Positions 5,986-7,069 of a stretch of DNA of 7,069 nt are shown here, piece by piece; the stretch's first letter is position 1; the number at the start of each line of letters is the position of its first letter. A program made the translations under genes and the position numbers. Where the stretch lies: the NCBI GenBank assembly GCA_002368715.1, contig DFEO01000173.1:1-7069 (forward strand), written 5' to 3'. The notes under the pieces are model-generated. The model had not been told where the DNA came from and did not search any database. It was given only the letters and a program-made list of their open reading frames with translations. This DNA comes from Ruminococcus sp. UBA3800. Its GTDB lineage: Bacteria; Bacillota; Clostridia; Oscillospirales; Ruminococcaceae.

Positions 5986-6001
5986 TCGAAAACGTTTTTG
6001 A
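5986..6001. promoter_or_regulatory. Palindrome upstream of the transglutaminase-like promoter
   Basis: TCGAAAACGTTTTTGA contains a perfect 10-base palindrome (AAAACGTTTT) and extends by two further pairs after one mismatch. It lies about 25 bp upstream of the -35, where an activator might bind. It partly resembles a CcpA cre site around its central CG but lacks the consensus outer TG/CA. The regulator is unknown. Confidence 0.3.
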
Positions 6002-6131
6002 AAGCTCCGATTGTGAACATTATATTAACTAATTATTATGCCCTATTGTGCATTTTTCATTTCGATACAGTTTGACAGCCCTCTTCTTGGGCATTTTTCA
6101 CAAAAATATTAAAACGTTTATTAATAATACG

Positions 6132-6156
6132 AAAAAAAGGACAGTTAAAAACTGCC
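6132..6156 (-). terminator. Intrinsic terminator ending the candidate small RNA
   Basis: On the minus strand: GGCAGTT, loop TTT, AACTGTCC with one bulged base, then seven T. No protein gene ends just upstream of it on this strand, since the ferredoxin already has its own terminator at 6414-6448. It therefore implies another transcript in this gap. Confidence 0.75.
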
Positions 6157-6335
6157 GCTCCCCATTTAAGTATATCAAAACATCTTTCAGGTAAAAATTT
6201 GTACTGATCGAAGGTCCCGTGCCGGCTCCAAAGCACTGCGCTCTCCACGACAAAAAAGTGAAGAGCGCAGCACAGAAGTATAGAATTATATGGAGAAAAA
6301 AGAATATGAAGTGCTAAATGGTTTCCCTTGTTTCT
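6132..6335 (-). ncRNA. Candidate small structured RNA of unknown class
   Basis: This gap on the minus strand, between ferredoxin and transglutaminase-like gene, has the parts of an independent RNA gene. There is a promoter-like sequence at 6342-6369. A 16-bp hairpin lies at 6233-6273 with a 9-base loop (6249-6257). A possible closing stem is CCAUUUA/UAAAUGG (6315-6321 with 6162-6168). An intrinsic terminator is at 6132-6156. The hairpin's three non-Watson-Crick positions are all G-U in minus-strand RNA but C-A on the plus strand, favouring minus-strand transcription. Size (about 200 bases) and overall long-hairpin shape recall 6S RNA, but I see no diagnostic 6S sequence. It lacks the SRP RNA GGAAGGAAGCAGC-like loop. 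The 5' end is approximate. Confidence 0.45.
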
Positions 6336-6341
6336 TTGCTG

Positions 6342-6369
6342 TCTATAATATACTCCCCCAATGTGACAG
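6342..6369 (-). promoter_or_regulatory. Possible promoter of the candidate small RNA
   Basis: On the minus strand: CTGTCA (6369-6364), a 16-base spacer and TATAGA (6347-6342), inside an AT-rich TATATTATAGA run. Each hexamer matches consensus at four of six positions. An inverted repeat TGACA-N6-TGTCA overlaps the -35 and could be an operator. Confidence 0.4.
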
Positions 6370-6413
6370 CTTTGTGTCAGCATTCTGAAAGCTTGGGGCT
6401 TTTACGTTCAGAC

Positions 6414-6448
6414 AAAAAAAGCACCCCTGCCCAAAGACAGAAGTGCTT
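6414..6448 (-). terminator. Intrinsic terminator of the ferredoxin gene
   Basis: On the minus strand: AAGCAC, two T-G pairs, CTG and further pairs up to a short loop, closing with GTGCTT, followed by TTTTTTT. It begins about 18 bases after the ferredoxin stop codon. Confidence 0.88.
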
Positions 6449-6465
6449 TGTTATGTATCAGCAAA

Positions 6466-6636
6466 TTACTGAGCGGAAGGTGCTCCTACGGGGCAGGTTC
6501 CCTCACAAGCGCCGCAGTCGATGCAAGCGCCCTCGTCGATAACGTACTTTCCGTCGCCCTCAGAGATAGCGCCAACAGGACATCCCTCTGCGCAAGCGCC
6601 GCAGCTGATGCAATCGTCAGAAATCTTATATGCCAT
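6466..6636 (-). CDS. Clostridial-type 2[4Fe-4S] ferredoxin
   Basis: A 56-residue soluble electron carrier of the short clostridial kind, typically serving pyruvate:ferredoxin oxidoreductase, hydrogenases and similar enzymes of anaerobes. Two complete CxxCxxCxxxCP cluster motifs are visible: Cys9, 12, 15, 19 and Cys38, 41, 44, 48. By family precedent the first three of each and the fourth of the other bind one cluster. The length is typical. The start is ATG 6636 because GGAGG lies nine bases upstream and MAYKISDDC is the usual N-terminus; an upstream start at 6681 would add 15 atypical residues and swallow the ribosome binding site. It has its own promoter and terminator and no partner oxidoreductase beside it, so the partner cannot be named. 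Confidence 0.97.
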   Translation of the reverse strand: MAYKISDDCISCGACAEGCPVGAISEGDGKYVIDEGACIDCGACEGTCPVGAPSAQ

Positions 6637-6683
6637 ACCAAATGACCTCCATTCATAGAATTCGGGGCTATGCGCCCTCAATT

Positions 6684-6714
6684 ATTATAATATCACATAT
6701 TCGCCATTTTTCAA
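6684..6714 (-). promoter_or_regulatory. Promoter of the ferredoxin gene
   Basis: On the minus strand: TTGAAA (6714-6709) with TATTAT 16 bases downstream (6692-6687); an overlapping TATAAT lies at 6689-6684 with a 19-base spacer. The leader holds a small GGGC-GCATA-GCCC hairpin before the ribosome binding site. Confidence 0.72.
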
Positions 6715-6741
6715 GTGTTTTACCCGACTTTTAACGGAAAT

Positions 6742-6793
6742 TTAATAATTAGTTAGTTATATCTAACCAATTATTAAGTTAGTTATATCTAAC
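6742..6793. promoter_or_regulatory. Duplicated dyad, probable operator upstream of ferredoxin
   Basis: The 16-base sequence GTTAGTTATATCTAAC occurs twice in direct orientation (6752-6767 and 6778-6793), 26 bases apart start to start. Each has GTTAG/CTAAC arms around six bases. The first is also the centre of a larger inverted repeat with 15-base arms (6742-6756 and 6763-6777, one mismatch). This is typical of a site for a dimeric regulator. Its inner edge is about 28 bp upstream of the ferredoxin -35. TTAG/CTAA dyads occur among DtxR/MntR-type metal regulators, but that assignment is a guess. It may instead serve a gene that once lay to the right. Confidence 0.55.
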
Positions 6794-6796
6794 TCT

Positions 6797-7023
6797 CGTC
6801 CGCCTGCCACAGATCCGCCGCTCTTCGTCGGATAACGCATAGATGAAAAGCCGGCACTCTTGAAACGTCCGGGCAACAAAGTGCGAGCACCCACCCGATG
6901 TAGCGACCGAGCGGAGCGAGCAGAGCGTAACGTGGCGGTGCAGGGGCTCGCCCCTGCTCCGCAGTTGCTTGGAAGTGTCCACCCGAAGGGGTATGGGGGC
7001 ACGCAACGGCTCCGCAGTTGCTG
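6797..7023. repeat. Non-coding, hairpin-rich right margin
   Basis: No gene is supported here. The stretch holds a perfect hairpin GCAGGGGC-TC-GCCCCTGC at about 6940-6957 and a GAGCGGAGCGAGCAGAG run around 6908-6926. A 12-base word (CTCCGCAGTTGC) occurs twice, at about 6957-6968 and 7010-7021, and CCCGAAGGGGTAT at about 6983-6995 matches the hairpin at 248-263 of the left margin in inverted form. It is probably the inner part of a repeat element continuing past the window edge. Confidence 0.5.
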
Positions 7024-7069
7024 GGAAAGCCCCCATTTAAAATCCGTCGGCGTTAGCCGACACCTTTTT
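7024..7069 (-). repeat. 46-bp inverted repeat, right arm (with plus-strand terminator)
   Basis: Exact reverse complement of 192-237. On the plus strand it ends GTCGGC-GTTA-GCCGAC (7046-7061), ACC, TTTTT (7065-7069), the same hairpin plus T-run seen on the other strand at the left, so it can terminate plus-strand transcription here. The window stops at the last T, so the match may continue further. Confidence 0.9.

Noticed and set aside
6162..6321. Confident call of 6S RNA, SRP RNA or a riboswitch
   Set aside because: Shape and size fit 6S only loosely and no diagnostic sequence was recognised. No ligand-binding core of a known riboswitch was seen, and no gene starts directly after the terminator.
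6057..6383. 108-codon minus-strand open frame in the gap downstream of ferredoxin
   Set aside because: It crosses the terminator at 6132-6156 and the 16-bp hairpin, has no clear ribosome binding site and no recognisable domain. The region is better explained as a structured RNA.
6763..7036. Two minus-strand open frames in the right margin
   Set aside because: They overlap each other, run through palindromes and the dyad operator, and resemble no protein.
192..7069. Terminal inverted repeats of a transposon or integrative element
   Set aside because: There is no transposase, integrase or target-site duplication. The genes inside are ordinary chromosomal functions, and the left repeat extends beyond the 46-bp arm.

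Overview
The window looks like chromosome from a Gram-positive, anaerobic gut or rumen member of the Clostridia, most likely Ruminococcus or a close relative (Oscillospiraceae). This is inferred from three things: a clostridial 8-Cys ferredoxin, a DUF3343/cysteine-desulfurase-like pair, and a secreted transglutaminase-like protein with a Thr/Pro/Glu-rich linker. Abundant small palindromic intergenic repeats fit the same group. No rRNA, tRNA, CRISPR array or transposase was seen.

All six supported protein genes are on the minus strand, so the locus reads from high to low coordinates. In that order: a small 2[4Fe-4S] ferredoxin (6636-6466) with its own promoter and terminator; a probable small structured RNA (about 6335-6132) with a promoter-like sequence, a 16-bp hairpin and an intrinsic terminator; a secreted transglutaminase-like protein (5840-4602) behind a perfect TTGACA-17-TATAAT promoter and followed by a terminator; and a membrane-anchored L,D-transpeptidase of the YkuD type (4303-2795, TTG start) with its own promoter and terminator. 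Then come an M15-family metallopeptidase without a signal peptide (2537-1908), preceded by a cluster of strong hairpins; a DUF3343 putative Se/S carrier (1711-1505); and a TIGR01977-type cysteine-desulfurase-like aminotransferase (1484-360). The last two lie 20 bp apart and are probably co-transcribed.

Two functional themes appear. Transglutaminase-like protein, L,D-transpeptidase and M15 peptidase are adjacent cell-envelope-type genes, but the first two are separate transcription units, so this is a neighbourhood rather than an operon. DUF3343 plus the desulfurase-like enzyme form a tight pair that in other genomes tracks with selenium or sulfur handling.

The margins are repeat DNA. A perfect 46-bp inverted repeat (192-237 and 7024-7069) brackets nearly the whole window. 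Each copy ends in a hairpin plus T-run, so the left copy can terminate the desulfurase transcript. The left copy sits in a larger palindrome-rich element (1 to about 275). The right copy is cut by the window edge. The least explained items are the small RNA candidate, the duplicated dyad upstream of the ferredoxin (6742-6793) and the inverted repeat pair.
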